Assembly: GCF_004745505.1 (NCBI RefSeq)
Contig: NZ_RKLX01000001.1
Location: 186,001 to 250,000, forward strand
DNA length: 64,000 bases
Origin: Levilactobacillus suantsaiihabitans
GTDB lineage: Bacteria > Bacillota > Bacilli > Lactobacillales > Lactobacillaceae
Direction: 5' to 3'
The notes under the pieces: generated by a model
The model's database searches: none
The model's input: the letters and a program-made list of their open reading frames with translations, nothing else
Told to the model about the DNA's origin: nothing
Shown here: positions 9,067-17,567 of the stretch, piece after piece
Numbering within the stretch: position 1 is the first letter of the stretch
Layout of the letters: every line of letters begins with the position of its first letter
Translations under genes and position numbers: made by a program

Positions 9067-9202
9067 GTTAGTCGGCGAACATGAAGGCTGAAAACCAAAT
9101 ATTCTCGGTCTTGGATTGTTTGGTTTTCAGGTTTAAGCGAAACCGACTGCCTTTGGACGCACGTTTCGGCTATGTAAAAAGCCTGGGAGTTTGTCCCAGG
9201 CT
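9067..9202 (+). repeat. Dispersed structured repeat, full copy A
   Basis: Full-length copy of an intergenic element that recurs inverted at 46670-46822 and in part at 40489-40533 and 60449-60511. Its parts in order are: outer stem AGTCGG (9070-9075) / CCGACT (9143-9148); inner stem CTGAAAACC (9088-9096) / GGTTTTCAG (9122-9130); a conserved spacer around GACGCACGTTTCGGCTATGTAAA; and a terminator-like hairpin at 9176-9202. Both stems keep pairing in the 46.7 kb copy despite changed bases. It lies between the start of the GH8 gene and the end of the CMD gene. No ORF is inside it. Confidence 0.8.
9176..9202 (-). terminator. Terminator of the MerR-cupin-CMD operon
   Basis: AGCCTGGGA / TCCCAGGCT hairpin followed on the minus strand by TTTTTACATAG. 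It forms the last part of repeat copy A. Confidence 0.75.
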
Positions 9203-9231
9203 CGTGAATGTCCGATTTGATTTGCTAGCCA

Positions 9232-9552
9232 TTAATCCGTGAAGATTTCCTTGGCGATGTTAAATGCGGACCACGCCTTAGGCCAACCCACGTAAAATGA
9301 CAGATGGGTGATGACCTCGGCGATTTCATCCTTGGTGATACCATTGCCCTTGCCGATCTTTAGGTGGGCTGGTAATTGTTCAAAGTTACCGGCGGAGATC
9401 AGCGCAGAAATGGTAATCAGGCTGCGTTGGTGCGCGGACAATTGTTCTTCACGTGACCACACTTGGCCGAATAACACGTCATCATTGAGTTCCGCGAACT
9501 TTGGTGCAAAATCACCTAAGTTGTCGCGACCAGCTGTTTGTTTTTTTGCCAT
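9232..9552 (-). CDS. Carboxymuconolactone decarboxylase family protein
   Basis: A 106-residue protein with the CMD/AhpD-like helical fold: QRSLITISALISAGNFEQLPAHLKIGKGNGITKDE matches the gamma-CMD pattern with a conserved histidine. No CxxC is present, so it is not an AhpD-type peroxidase. Family members act on lactones or as small oxidoreductases; the substrate cannot be inferred. It follows the cupin gene by 12 bases and is the last of three genes under a MerR regulator, ending in a terminator. Cupin-CMD pairs are often found together in lactobacilli. Confidence 0.85.
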   Translation of the reverse strand: MAKKQTAGRDNLGDFAPKFAELNDDVLFGQVWSREEQLSAHQRSLITISALISAGNFEQLPAHLKIGKGNGITKDEIAEVITHLSFYVGWPKAWSAFNIAKEIFTD

Positions 9553-9564
9553 AAGTTTTACCTC

Positions 9565-9975
9565 CTAATCCAACGCATCGTAATGTGCGTCATCAACCGG
9601 TTCCAACCATTCTGGTGTGCCCGCAGTGATGGCCACGTGGCTGAGCCAGCTATCCTTGGTGGCACCGTGCCAGTGCTTAACGCCATCCTTGGTGACGACA
9701 ACGTCGCCGGGATGTAATCGCCGAGCGGGCTGGCCGTCTTCTTGGTACCAGCCTTCGCCACCGGTGACCAGCAGGATTTGAAAGCCGTTGTGATGGATGT
9801 GCCAGTTGTTCCGGCAACCGGGTTCAAAGGTCACATTGCCAACGCCCACGCTGACATCGGGATCGTTGACCAACCCTTGGAGATAACTTTGGCCGGTGAA
9901 GACGTCTTGATACGCCACGTTCTTGTCACCGACGGGAAAAATCACGCCGTCTTTAACATTTTCATTTTTTGCCAT
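9565..9975 (-). CDS. Cupin-domain protein
   Basis: A 136-residue single-domain cupin. The first cupin motif is WHIHHNGFQILLVTGGEG with clustered histidines and a glycine turn, the second is HPGDVVVTKDGVKHWHG; together they supply a His-rich metal site. It is probably a small metal-dependent enzyme or binding protein. Its start lies 5 bases after the end of the MerR gene, indicating co-transcription. The role is likely tied to whatever ligand the MerR protein senses, possibly a reactive carbonyl or quinone; that is inference. Confidence 0.85.
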   Translation of the reverse strand: MAKNENVKDGVIFPVGDKNVAYQDVFTGQSYLQGLVNDPDVSVGVGNVTFEPGCRNNWHIHHNGFQILLVTGGEGWYQEDGQPARRLHPGDVVVTKDGVKHWHGATKDSWLSHVAITAGTPEWLEPVDDAHYDALD

Positions 9976-9980
9976 TTGCT

Positions 9981-10406
9981 TTAGCCCCTATCTTGAAATT
10001 TTTGCAAGTAGTCATGGAAGCTCTCAGAATCCGCAATTGTCTGATCAACTTTGCCGTCGTACCAGTCGATCTTGTGGCTCAAGACCTTTAAATGCATCTG
10101 CAGTTCGGCGATGTCGGCTTCGGCATCATCCTTGACCTGCTGAAGCATCGCCCGGCGTTCGGGGATGGTGCTGTCACCTGCGGCCCGTAGCCGGACGTAG
10201 CGTTTCAGATCATTTAGCCGCATGCCGGTTCCCTTCAGATGAAGGATAAATCCGACCCAGCGAATGTCATGCGTCGTGTAAAACCGCACGCCGTTGTCGT
10301 CACGCTGGGGCAAAATCAGGCCTTGATCCTCGTAATACCGTAACGTATACGCTGACAAGCCTACCAGCTTGGCGAACTCGCCAATGCGGTACCGTTTTTC
10401 TGCCAT
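9981..10406 (-). CDS. MerR-family transcriptional regulator
   Basis: A 141-residue regulator. The winged HTH is at residues 4-70 (YRIGEFAKLVGLSAYTLRYYEDQGL), followed by the long dimerisation helix. There is no cysteine in the C-terminal part, so it is not a metal or thiol sensor of the classical kind; the type resembles AdhR/NmlR-like or small-molecule MerR proteins. It is first in an operon with a cupin and a CMD protein. Its promoter has the 19-base spacer and the spacer palindrome typical of MerR-activated promoters, so it should autoregulate the operon. Confidence 0.9.
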   Translation of the reverse strand: MAEKRYRIGEFAKLVGLSAYTLRYYEDQGLILPQRDDNGVRFYTTHDIRWVGFILHLKGTGMRLNDLKRYVRLRAAGDSTIPERRAMLQQVKDDAEADIAELQMHLKVLSHKIDWYDGKVDQTIADSESFHDYLQKFQDRG

Positions 10407-10436
10407 GTTGTGCCTCCTTTACTTGCTAACAAGACC

Positions 10437-10467
10437 AGTAAACACCTTCAAGTGCACTCTAAGGCAA
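10437..10467 (-). promoter_or_regulatory. MerR-type promoter/operator
   Basis: On the minus strand, TTGCCT (-35, 10467-10462) and TTTACT (-10, 10442-10437) are 19 bases apart. The spacer holds the imperfect 20-base palindrome CCTTCAAGTGCACTCTAAGG (10445-10464, plus strand). An elongated spacer with a dyad is the hallmark of MerR-controlled promoters. Confidence 0.75.
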
Positions 10468-10490
10468 GGGGTTTTGACACTATTTTTAAA

Positions 10491-11060
10491 TTAATTGATC
10501 GTCGTGAATTGGTCGATAGCCAGCTGCATCGTTTGATCGAAGCGCTGGTCAATTTTACGGGGCGACAGGCGTAAGAAGCCGCCAATCTCCTGGACAATGA
10601 AGCCAAATAACGCCGAGCGGTAAAGGGACGATTCCACTAGCGCCGAGTTATCCGCTTCATCTAAGTGGAGGCTCTTGAACATTTGTTGGTACAAGTCGAC
10701 CAGGGCCTGATGCGTGGCGGTCAATTGCTGCAAATCGTTGGGATTTAACAATAATGGCGCCAAGTGCTGTTGTTGCAGGCACCCTGCCCGAAATTCATGG
10801 GCAAAGATCCACAGTGCTTCCTTACCGGCGACCCCCACCAGTCGTCGCATCAAGCGATCCGCCAGTTCGTTGACAAAGGTCAACCCGACCTGATCCAGCA
10901 AGTCGTTTAAACTATCCACATAGTTATACACAGATTGCGGTCGCACGTCGAGCCGGTTGGCCAAAGCCCGAATCGTCAGTTGGCTCAAGCCCTCGGTAGC
11001 GATGATGTCGTTGGCCTGATCCAATACCTGTTCCCGCGATAATGTCCGTCGTTTTACCAT
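10491..11060 (-). CDS. TetR-family transcriptional regulator
   Basis: A 189-residue regulator. The N-terminal HTH is at residues 8-55 (REQVLDQANDIIATEGLSQLTIRALANRLDVRPQSVYNYV), and the C-terminal half is a helical ligand-binding/dimerisation domain of the WHG type. It stands alone between the MerR operon and the LPXTG gene; its target is not evident. GGGGAG precedes the start by about 8 bases. Confidence 0.88.
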   Translation of the reverse strand: MVKRRTLSREQVLDQANDIIATEGLSQLTIRALANRLDVRPQSVYNYVDSLNDLLDQVGLTFVNELADRLMRRLVGVAGKEALWIFAHEFRAGCLQQQHLAPLLLNPNDLQQLTATHQALVDLYQQMFKSLHLDEADNSALVESSLYRSALFGFIVQEIGGFLRLSPRKIDQRFDQTMQLAIDQFTTIN

Positions 11061-11249
11061 AGTGTAACTCCCCTTTTAGCGTCTTGGAGTTATTATACCG
11101 TGAATGGCCGGCAAAATAAACGGGGAGTGGCCTGGCATCAATCGTGGGGAACGCAATTGACGACCAGCGAAAGATTTTCCTTGCTTCGCTGACTATCATA
11201 GCATATAATCATCACCAAGGATAGTTAATCCTATTATAAATATATTTAT

Positions 11250-11279
11250 AAAAAAGACGCCACCTGGCAATGCCAGATG
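11250..11279 (-). terminator. Terminator of the LPXTG gene
   Basis: On the minus strand CATCTGGC / GCCAGGTG form a stem, followed by GCGTC and a six-T run. It lies 16 bases past the LPXTG stop codon. Confidence 0.7.
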
Positions 11280-11294
11280 ACGCCTTTCTCCACC

Positions 11295-13148
11295 CTAATC
11301 ATGACGACGAACGGTCAGATAACCGAATCCACTGATCAGCAACAAGCTAAGACCAATCCAGAAAACAACGGGATGGTGTTGTTCGCCGGTTTGGGGAAGC
11401 CGCTGCGCACTTGCTGATGACGCGGTTCCGGTAGTCGTCTGGCCTTGCGCTTGGCTTGACGACTGACCGTCGACACCGGTGGTTGCTTGGCCACTAGCAC
11501 TACCAGCTGGCGTTGCTGCACTTCCGCCGACAGCAACACTCGAACCGGTCGCACTGCCCGCGGGCTCAGTCGCAGAACCCGATTGTCCCGGCTGCTGAGT
11601 CGTTGGCTGTTGTGGTTGCGTGACCGTTGGCTTTTGCGGCTTTTGTGGCTGCGTTACCGTTGGCTTCTGTGGCTGTTGTGGTACCGTTGGTTTCTGTGGT
11701 ACTTCAGGTTTCTGCGGTACTTCAGGCTTTTGCGGTACCTCGGGTTTCTGGGGCACTTCAGGCTTTTGCGGCACCTCAGGCTTCTGGGGCTCCTCAGGTG
11801 TCTGCGGTTCACTTGGCGTGGTTGGTGGCGTCGTGGTACCAGGATTCTCAGGTGTCGTACCCGGATTTTCAGGCGCCGTACCTGGCGTCTCAGTACCAGT
11901 ACCACCGCCACCTGGATTTTCAGGCGTCTCGGTACCGCCACCATCTTCGCCAGGAGCCTCGCTATTTTCCCGTTTGTCAGTCGCAAAGACTTCAACGGGA
12001 GTCGTTTGGCCGGCTACAATGGTGAATGGTAACGGCGTATCATCAAGCTCAAACCCAGCTGGTGGCGTCGTTTCTACAAATTCATAGTCACCCACGGGTA
12101 AGTTCTGGTAAATGATCTGGCCATCTTCATCGGTGACCAAATCGCTGGCAACAACGGTCCCATCGGCCTTTTGTAACCGATAGACCGCACCGGCCAACAT
12201 CTCCTCATTACTTAGCGCCTGCTTGTTCAAGATGACTTCACCAGTCGCGCTGTCGCCAGCACCGCTACCGCTGCCACCCCAAGCAATCTGTGAGCCGACC
12301 GTCTTACCGTCCCATGTGGCTTGGTTGGTCCAACTACCGCCGTTGTCCAGCGTCGTCGGTCGCGTTTGGTAAGTCATGTTGATGGCCGTGGTGACATTGT
12401 CAAAGGTAAACGTTAATGTGTTACCATCCTGGCTGACGGTTGGCGTAGTCGTTCCGCTGGCCACAAAGTCACTCTTAGTAACGTATTCTCCCGTTTGCGC
12501 AACGACGGACCCCGGAATGTACTCCTGATTAGCGCCTAACGTATCCGTGACCACTGCATGGCCGACGTCTTGGCCAGTCGGGTTAAAGGCGATATTCCAG
12601 GTCAACTTGGCTGGCGAGCCGTCCGGATTCTTCTCACTGATCCAGCCGATTTTGTTTAATCCCCAGTCATCGCCGGAACCGGCCGTAATGGTCGTACCTT
12701 TGACATAGAACTGCAGTGTCCCGCGGCGGTTCGTCCCAACTGAGGCAAACGCGTCGTTGAACATGATACTCCCGGTCGTCGCACCGGCCTCGATGGTAAA
12801 GATTCCAACTTCACGACCCGTGTCATCGAGAATTGACACCGTGGTATCGTGTTCCGCCACGGCACCCGTTGGCAACTGAACCGTGGCCGTATCGCCAGTC
12901 GCAATCGGCTCGCCATCCGGAATTGCCCAGTCATAATGCACGGAATAACTCGTCCATTTGTCCAATGGCGTACCGTTGGCAATGGCGTTACCGTTCACAT
13001 CCGTGATGGTAGCGTCGCCTGCCTGAAGGCCAGAAGTTGAGACCGCTGAAGCGTGAGCCGTGACGTTGTTGCAGAGAAATCCCCCAAACAGGAAGACGGC
13101 CACAGTCACGACCAGGCCAATGAATGCCCGATAGATTTTCCTTCGCAT
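11295..13148 (-). CDS. LPXTG cell-wall-anchored adhesin-like protein
   Basis: A 617-residue surface protein. Residues 1-35 form a signal peptide. Residues ~36-290 resemble the Ig-like adhesion/collagen-binding domains of Gram-positive MSCRAMMs (Ala-Thr-rich beta-strands, DATITDVNGN start). Residues ~300-395 are a SpaA/Cna-B-type repeat domain (GEVILNKQA... GQIIYQNLPVGDYEFVET), whose Lys and Glu suggest an internal isopeptide bond. A Gly/Pro/Glu linker and a run of PQKPEV hexapeptides follow as a wall-spanning stalk, then a Ser/Ala/Gly-rich part and a sorting signal LPQTGE with hydrophobic helix and RRHD tail. GGGGGAGG precedes the ATG. Sortase A should anchor it. The ligand is unknown. Confidence 0.9.
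   Translation of the reverse strand: MRRKIYRAFIGLVVTVAVFLFGGFLCNNVTAHASAVSTSGLQAGDATITDVNGNAIANGTPLDKWTSYSVHYDWAIPDGEPIATGDTATVQLPTGAVAEHDTTVSILDDTGREVGIFTIEAGATTGSIMFNDAFASVGTNRRGTLQFYVKGTTITAGSGDDWGLNKIGWISEKNPDGSPAKLTWNIAFNPTGQDVGHAVVTDTLGANQEYIPGSVVAQTGEYVTKSDFVASGTTTPTVSQDGNTLTFTFDNVTTAINMTYQTRPTTLDNGGSWTNQATWDGKTVGSQIAWGGSGSGAGDSATGEVILNKQALSNEEMLAGAVYRLQKADGTVVASDLVTDEDGQIIYQNLPVGDYEFVETTPPAGFELDDTPLPFTIVAGQTTPVEVFATDKRENSEAPGEDGGGTETPENPGGGGTGTETPGTAPENPGTTPENPGTTTPPTTPSEPQTPEEPQKPEVPQKPEVPQKPEVPQKPEVPQKPEVPQKPTVPQQPQKPTVTQPQKPQKPTVTQPQQPTTQQPGQSGSATEPAGSATGSSVAVGGSAATPAGSASGQATTGVDGQSSSQAQGQTTTGTASSASAQRLPQTGEQHHPVVFWIGLSLLLISGFGYLTVRRHD
11698..11805 (-). repeat. Six tandem 18-bp repeats in the LPXTG gene
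   Basis: Units of the form GGTACTTCAGGTTTCTGC recur six times in phase with small substitutions and encode Pro-Gln-Lys-Pro-Glu-Val units in the wall-spanning stalk. In-frame repeats like this vary in number between strains. Confidence 0.85.
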
Positions 13149-13368
13149 CTGTAATCCTCCCCCAATCCAAAATTCTAACTAAATGTTCCTGTCTATCCCA
13201 CACCCTGTAATCACTATAGGCGCCTTTAGCGGGAAGGGGTTAGTGTTTCAATTCACCGGCAGTCGTTTTCGTCAATTATTCACCCAACCCACAAGTTTAA
13301 GCGTTGTTTGGTTGACTAACCCGCCAAACAATCATCCACTAATGCCGGTATACCGCCATTTAGCCGAC

Positions 13369-13399
13369 AAAAAACGCGCAATCATTACGATTACGCGTT
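13369..13399 (-). terminator. Terminator after the aldo/keto reductase gene
   Basis: AACGCG-AATC / GATT-CGCGTT inverted repeat; on the minus strand it ends in TTTTTT. The rest of the 290-base gap up to the LPXTG start shows no gene. Confidence 0.75.
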
Positions 13400-13439
13400 C
13401 AATAGAATAAGTCAACGAGTGATTTACTCCCGGTGCCAG

Positions 13440-14282
13440 TTAATCAAATTCTTCATAGGTGTTGGGGTCTTGGCCTTCCAACCGACCATCGGGCCGATTC
13501 AAGCCATCGATGGCGGCCACCTCATCCGGCGTCAGTGCAAAATCAAAGAGTGCCAAATTGGTGCGTTGATGGTTCAGATTGCGGGCCTTGGGAATCGGCA
13601 CGATACCGCGCTGAACGTGCCAGCGTAAGATGATCTGACCGACATTTTTGTCGTATTTCTGAGCCAACTGTTGAATCAATGGTTCTTGGAGTGCGGCACT
13701 ACCGCGTCCCAGTGGGCTCCAAGCTGAAGTCACAATGCCGCGTTGTTGGTCAGCGGCGACCATAGCTTTTTGGACCCAGTAGGGATGGACTTCGATTTGA
13801 TTGACCGCTGGCGTCACGCCGGTTTCGTTGATGAGCCGGTCTAAATGCGCCGGTTCAAAATTCGACACGCCAATCGAGCGGATCAATCCCCGTTGCCGGG
13901 CGTCGATCATAGCCTGCCAGGCTTCGACGTAGTGGTCCCGCTTGGGCAATGGCCAGTGAATCAAGTAGAGATCCAGGTAGTCCAGTCCCAGGCGGTAAAG
14001 CGATTCTTGAATCGCCATGGTCGCATCGGCGTATTGATGGTACTTTCCCGGCAGTTTAGACGTCACAAAAAACTCGGCACGGGGAATCCCCGAACGCCGA
14101 ATCGCTTCACCCACGGCGCCTTCATTGTCATAGTTGGTCGCCGTGTCCAGGCTGCGGTAGCCATCGTGAATGGCCGCTAGGATCTGATTGACGCCTTGGC
14201 CGCCCCGGACCTGAAAGGTACCCAGACCGATGGCCGGCATTTGGTAACCATCATTTAAGGTCACGTTTGGAATTGTTGTCAT
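13440..14282 (-). CDS. Aldo/keto reductase
   Basis: A 280-residue NADPH-dependent oxidoreductase of the AKR5/2,5-diketogluconate reductase type. Visible motifs are GLGTFQV, SLDTATNYDNEGAVGEAI (catalytic Asp and Tyr), SKLPGKYH (catalytic Lys), LYLIHWPLP (catalytic His), IGVSNFEPAHL and IPKARNLNHQRTNL (cofactor phosphate-binding). Likely reduces small aldehydes or ketones. Transcribed alone: GAGGAGG precedes the ATG and a terminator follows the stop. Confidence 0.92.
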   Translation of the reverse strand: MTTIPNVTLNDGYQMPAIGLGTFQVRGGQGVNQILAAIHDGYRSLDTATNYDNEGAVGEAIRRSGIPRAEFFVTSKLPGKYHQYADATMAIQESLYRLGLDYLDLYLIHWPLPKRDHYVEAWQAMIDARQRGLIRSIGVSNFEPAHLDRLINETGVTPAVNQIEVHPYWVQKAMVAADQQRGIVTSAWSPLGRGSAALQEPLIQQLAQKYDKNVGQIILRWHVQRGIVPIPKARNLNHQRTNLALFDFALTPDEVAAIDGLNRPDGRLEGQDPNTYEEFD

Positions 14283-14347
14283 TAGAAAGCCTCCTCGAGC
14301 TTAACAGCTGATAGTTCCAGCTTACCGCAACCGATTCGAGATGTGAA

Positions 14348-15523
14348 TTATGCTGTCTGCCGATGGTGTTTGATCACCCGGTTCAAACCGATAGCCAAGA
14401 CCAGCGAGATGGCCGCATATCCGGCGGCTCCCCAGCTAATGTGCTTGAGGCCGACCGTTCCCAACATCCCCGAAGCCGTCGCGGACCCCAGAGAGATCCC
14501 AAAGTTAAAGAAAATCGAGTTCAGCGACGAGGCCAAGACCGTAGATTGCGGATAGTCCGCCTCGGCAATATTTAGAAAATGAATCTGAATTGGTGAGTTT
14601 AAGATGGTCACAATCAGGCTCAAGACCAGTAGCATCGCCAATCCAAGCACCTTGCTGGAGAGGCCCCACGGCAGCAAGACCAGTAAGATGACGTCGGCAA
14701 TGTAAAACCGTGGCATGACCCGTAGCCCGTTGCGTTCGGCCAGCATCCCTGAGAACCGGTTGCTCAAGATGCTCATGATCCCAATCAGGAACAGCAGCCA
14801 ATTTAAACTGGTCGTGCTAAAGCCCAGGGCGGTGGTCAGCAGCGGTCGAATGTAGGTGTAGTACGCATACATGGTAGCCGCGGTGAATAGCACCAGGGCA
14901 ATGCCCACGATGACACGCCGGTCCTTCAACAAGACCAACTGGTTTTTCACGCTCCCCTGCACCTGTTCGACCTGACGCGGCAGCAACCAACCCAGTAAGA
15001 CACACGTGATGGCACTGATGACGGAGATCAGGTAAAAGGCGTCGTGCCAGCTGTAACTGGTACTGATGGCCGTCCCAATCGGCACCCCGAAGACGGAGGC
15101 GATGCTGAATCCGGCAAAAATCCAAGACACCAAGCCGGCCCGCTTCTCCCGTGGGGCAATGGTACTGGCAAAGGTCATGATCAACGAGATAATGGCGCCA
15201 GCGACCACAGCCGTGATGATCCGCGAGACCAGCAAGATTGGAAAGCTCATGGCCAACCCACTGAGCGTGTTGCCAACCAGGAAGATGCCCATCAGGGTCA
15301 TCAGCGTTTTATACCGACTGAACCGGTTGGTCAAAATCGTGATAAACGGCGTGCTAACGGCATAGACCGTGGCAAAGATGGTCACCAGATACCCGACCGT
15401 TGCCACAGGGATCCGAAATTCTTGGGCGATATCGGACAAGACCCCGACCACGATAAATTCATTGCACCCCAACATAAACGCCACTAGGACAAACACGATG
15501 GCTTGCCAACGATACTTGTTCAT
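14348..15523 (-). CDS. MFS drug/sugar efflux transporter, copy 1
   Basis: A 391-residue, 12-helix major facilitator of the DHA1/AraJ-YdhP type. It starts MNKYRWQAIVFVLVAFMLGCNEFIVVGVLSDIA, with the FMLGCNEF helix-1 signature, and has the motif A-like loop NRFSRYKTLM. It is closely similar along its whole length to the next upstream gene (15605-16792), from which it is separated by about 80 bases holding its own promoter-like sequence, so it arose by tandem duplication. The substrate is unknown. Confidence 0.88.
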   Translation of the reverse strand: MNKYRWQAIVFVLVAFMLGCNEFIVVGVLSDIAQEFRIPVATVGYLVTIFATVYAVSTPFITILTNRFSRYKTLMTLMGIFLVGNTLSGLAMSFPILLVSRIITAVVAGAIISLIMTFASTIAPREKRAGLVSWIFAGFSIASVFGVPIGTAISTSYSWHDAFYLISVISAITCVLLGWLLPRQVEQVQGSVKNQLVLLKDRRVIVGIALVLFTAATMYAYYTYIRPLLTTALGFSTTSLNWLLFLIGIMSILSNRFSGMLAERNGLRVMPRFYIADVILLVLLPWGLSSKVLGLAMLLVLSLIVTILNSPIQIHFLNIAEADYPQSTVLASSLNSIFFNFGISLGSATASGMLGTVGLKHISWGAAGYAAISLVLAIGLNRVIKHHRQTA

Positions 15524-15552
15524 AACTGTTTTCCTCTGTTTTTCGTAGATTA

Positions 15553-15582
15553 ATTATAGATTACCTGGTTTCGCACTAAACC
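15553..15582 (-). promoter_or_regulatory. Promoter with dyad for MFS copy 1
   Basis: A TATAAT -10 box reads on the minus strand at 15558-15553. The inverted repeat GGTTTCGCACTAAACC (15567-15582) lies where the -35 and spacer should be, as for a repressor site. No regulator gene is adjacent. Confidence 0.4.
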
Positions 15583-15604
15583 GGGTACGAAATGACTCGT
15601 AAAT

Positions 15605-16792
15605 TTAGCGTGCGGTCGCACTGGTCGCCCGGTGCCGAGCAACCACGTGGTTCAACCAGACGGCCACTACTAGCGACAGCCCGGCAAACGCAGCCCCACC
15701 CAGACCTAATCGGTTAAGCCCGCCGTGCGTCAACACGAGGGATGCCGTGGCGGACCCAATCGAAATGCCAATGTTGAAGAAAATGGCGTTTAACGACGAG
15801 GCCAGCAAGGTTGACTGCGGATAGTCCGCCTCGGCGACGTCTAAGAAATGGAGCTGAATCGGTGAGTTGACCACTGAGATAATCAGCATCAGCACCAAAA
15901 AGACGCCGAACCCGGTGATGGGATTTTTCATAGCCACTGGCAACAGTAGCAATAAGATTATATCGACCACGTAAAACCGCGGCATGGTCTTCAATCCGCT
16001 CCGTTCTGCCACCGTCCCGGATAACCGATTGCCCAGGATACTCATGATTCCCAGCACAAACAGTAACCAGTTCAACGCGGTGGTGCTAAAGCCTAGTCCG
16101 GTAGTCAATAACGGCCGAATGTACGTGTAGTAAGCGTATAGGGCCGCCGCGGAAAAGAGAATCAACACTGCGCCCAAGTAGACGCGCTTATCCGTCAGCA
16201 ACACCAGTTGGTCCTTGATGCCCCCGGGCGTCTGCGGTAAATGCCGCGGCAATAGCAGCGCCATCACGATACAAGTCAATAGACTGAGTACGGAGATCAG
16301 GTGAAAGGCCACGTGCCAACTGGTCGCCGTACTGATGGCCGTCCCCACCGGCACGCCGACGACCGAAGCGATGCTAAAGCCGGCCGCAATCCAAGAGATC
16401 AACATCGCCCGCTTGTGGCGAGGCGCAATGTCGTTGGCAAACAGAATAACCAACGACTCGATGGCCCCAGCAACCGCAGCCGTCATCATTCGTGATACCA
16501 GAAACCACCCATAACTCGTGGCAAACCCACTCCAGGTATTGCCAATCAAAAAGATGAGCAGTAAGACCATCAGCGTCTTGTAACGACTAAACCGATTGGC
16601 CAAAATCGTGATCAGCGGTGTGCTAATCGCGTAAACAATTGCAAAGATGGTCACCAAATACCCCGCCGTCGCCACCGTTACTCGCAGTGAGCGCGCGATA
16701 TCTGAAATCACACCCACTACCATAAATTCATTACACCCCAACATAAACGTCACCAGCACTAGGGCACTGGCTTGCCACCGGTATTTCGTCAT
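15605..16792 (-). CDS. MFS drug/sugar efflux transporter, copy 2
   Basis: A 395-residue paralogue of the downstream transporter with the same FMLGCNEF start and NRFSRYKTLM loop, and nearly the same helix pattern. GGAGG lies 6 bases before the ATG. It is the last backbone gene before the AT-rich microcompartment island. An exporter of the DHA1 family; the substrate is not predictable from sequence. Confidence 0.88.
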   Translation of the reverse strand: MTKYRWQASALVLVTFMLGCNEFMVVGVISDIARSLRVTVATAGYLVTIFAIVYAISTPLITILANRFSRYKTLMVLLLIFLIGNTWSGFATSYGWFLVSRMMTAAVAGAIESLVILFANDIAPRHKRAMLISWIAAGFSIASVVGVPVGTAISTATSWHVAFHLISVLSLLTCIVMALLLPRHLPQTPGGIKDQLVLLTDKRVYLGAVLILFSAAALYAYYTYIRPLLTTGLGFSTTALNWLLFVLGIMSILGNRLSGTVAERSGLKTMPRFYVVDIILLLLLPVAMKNPITGFGVFLVLMLIISVVNSPIQLHFLDVAEADYPQSTLLASSLNAIFFNIGISIGSATASLVLTHGGLNRLGLGGAAFAGLSLVVAVWLNHVVARHRATSATAR

Positions 16793-16854
16793 GGCTGGAC
16801 CTCCTGTATCGCAAATTGTTGATACTCCCTAGTTTAGCTAACTTTGGATAAGAT

Positions 16855-16888
16855 AAAAAGAGTCTGGGTCTAAAACTTCCCAAACTCT
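16855..16888 (-). terminator. Terminator of the pdu operon
   Basis: AGAGTCTGGG / CCCAAACTCT stem (one G-T pair) with TTTTT on the minus strand. It lies about 95 bases past the pduV stop and marks the left end of the AT-rich island. Confidence 0.75.
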
Positions 16889-16983
16889 TGCGCGATAACT
16901 TTAAGAAACCGAAAGATGAGTCAAAAATATTCAGATCTATTCCCTCAACTCTAGCTTCACATTTGAAGTATTACCTATATATA

Positions 16984-17412
16984 TCAGTCATTTAAAAGCA
17001 GTTGGAGATCCTCAGTATTATCCCCATATAGGGCTGACACTTCAAATATCTGTTTGGCACCTGCCCGCTCAAGCTGTTCTCTGGCCAAATTGATGTCGTC
17101 ATGATTAGCCACATCAATTTTTGTTACAACACCTATCACTGGCTTACTAAACATTGTACTAAAGGCTTCCGGGAAAACAAGTCGCTTATCTATTGCGCTT
17201 TGGAGTATCACAACTAAGTCAACATCCATTGCTGTTGTTGCCAAGCTTGTATACATACGCCGATGCTCTATATACTCACCCGGCGTATCGATAATATTCT
17301 GATAGAACTCAATGGATTGTGTCTTATTATAGTGGATAGCCATCCCCTTTAACCGTTGCAGCAAGGTCGTTTTTCCACATCCAATCGCCCCAATAAACAT
17401 TGATCGCCGCAT
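16984..17412 (-). CDS. pduV: PduV/EutP-like small GTPase
   Basis: A 142-residue Ras-like GTPase found at the ends of pdu and eut operons, thought to act at the outside of the microcompartment. The P-loop is GAIGCGKTTL (residues 8-17), the switch II motif is DTPGEY, and the base-recognition motif is TKIDVA. The ATG at 17412 is chosen over an in-frame TTG at 17418; AAGGAG lies 7 bases before it. Last gene of the operon, separated from eutJ by about 155 AT-rich bases without a gene. Confidence 0.88.
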   Translation of the reverse strand: MRRSMFIGAIGCGKTTLLQRLKGMAIHYNKTQSIEFYQNIIDTPGEYIEHRRMYTSLATTAMDVDLVVILQSAIDKRLVFPEAFSTMFSKPVIGVVTKIDVANHDDINLAREQLERAGAKQIFEVSALYGDNTEDLQLLLND

Positions 17413-17567
17413 TCTCAAATCTCCTTCACCTGCTGGATCCTCATATTTTCACGATATGCTTTTAGCAAAATAGTATTCAATTATTTAAACAAATCAGTGT
17501 ACCTTTCAATGCCAAATTAAAATAGCTAAAATAAAACCGCAAATAAAAACTCATATTTTCAGTTATT

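Noticed and set aside
11698-11805. Short regularly spaced repeats resembling a CRISPR array
   Set aside because: The 18-base units are directly adjacent without spacers and are in frame inside the LPXTG gene, encoding PQKPEV.
17441-17561. Direct repeat TCATATTTTCA at 17441 and 17551 as an attachment site
   Set aside because: Only 11 AT-rich bases, both inside the pdu operon, and no integrase; chance similarity is likely.
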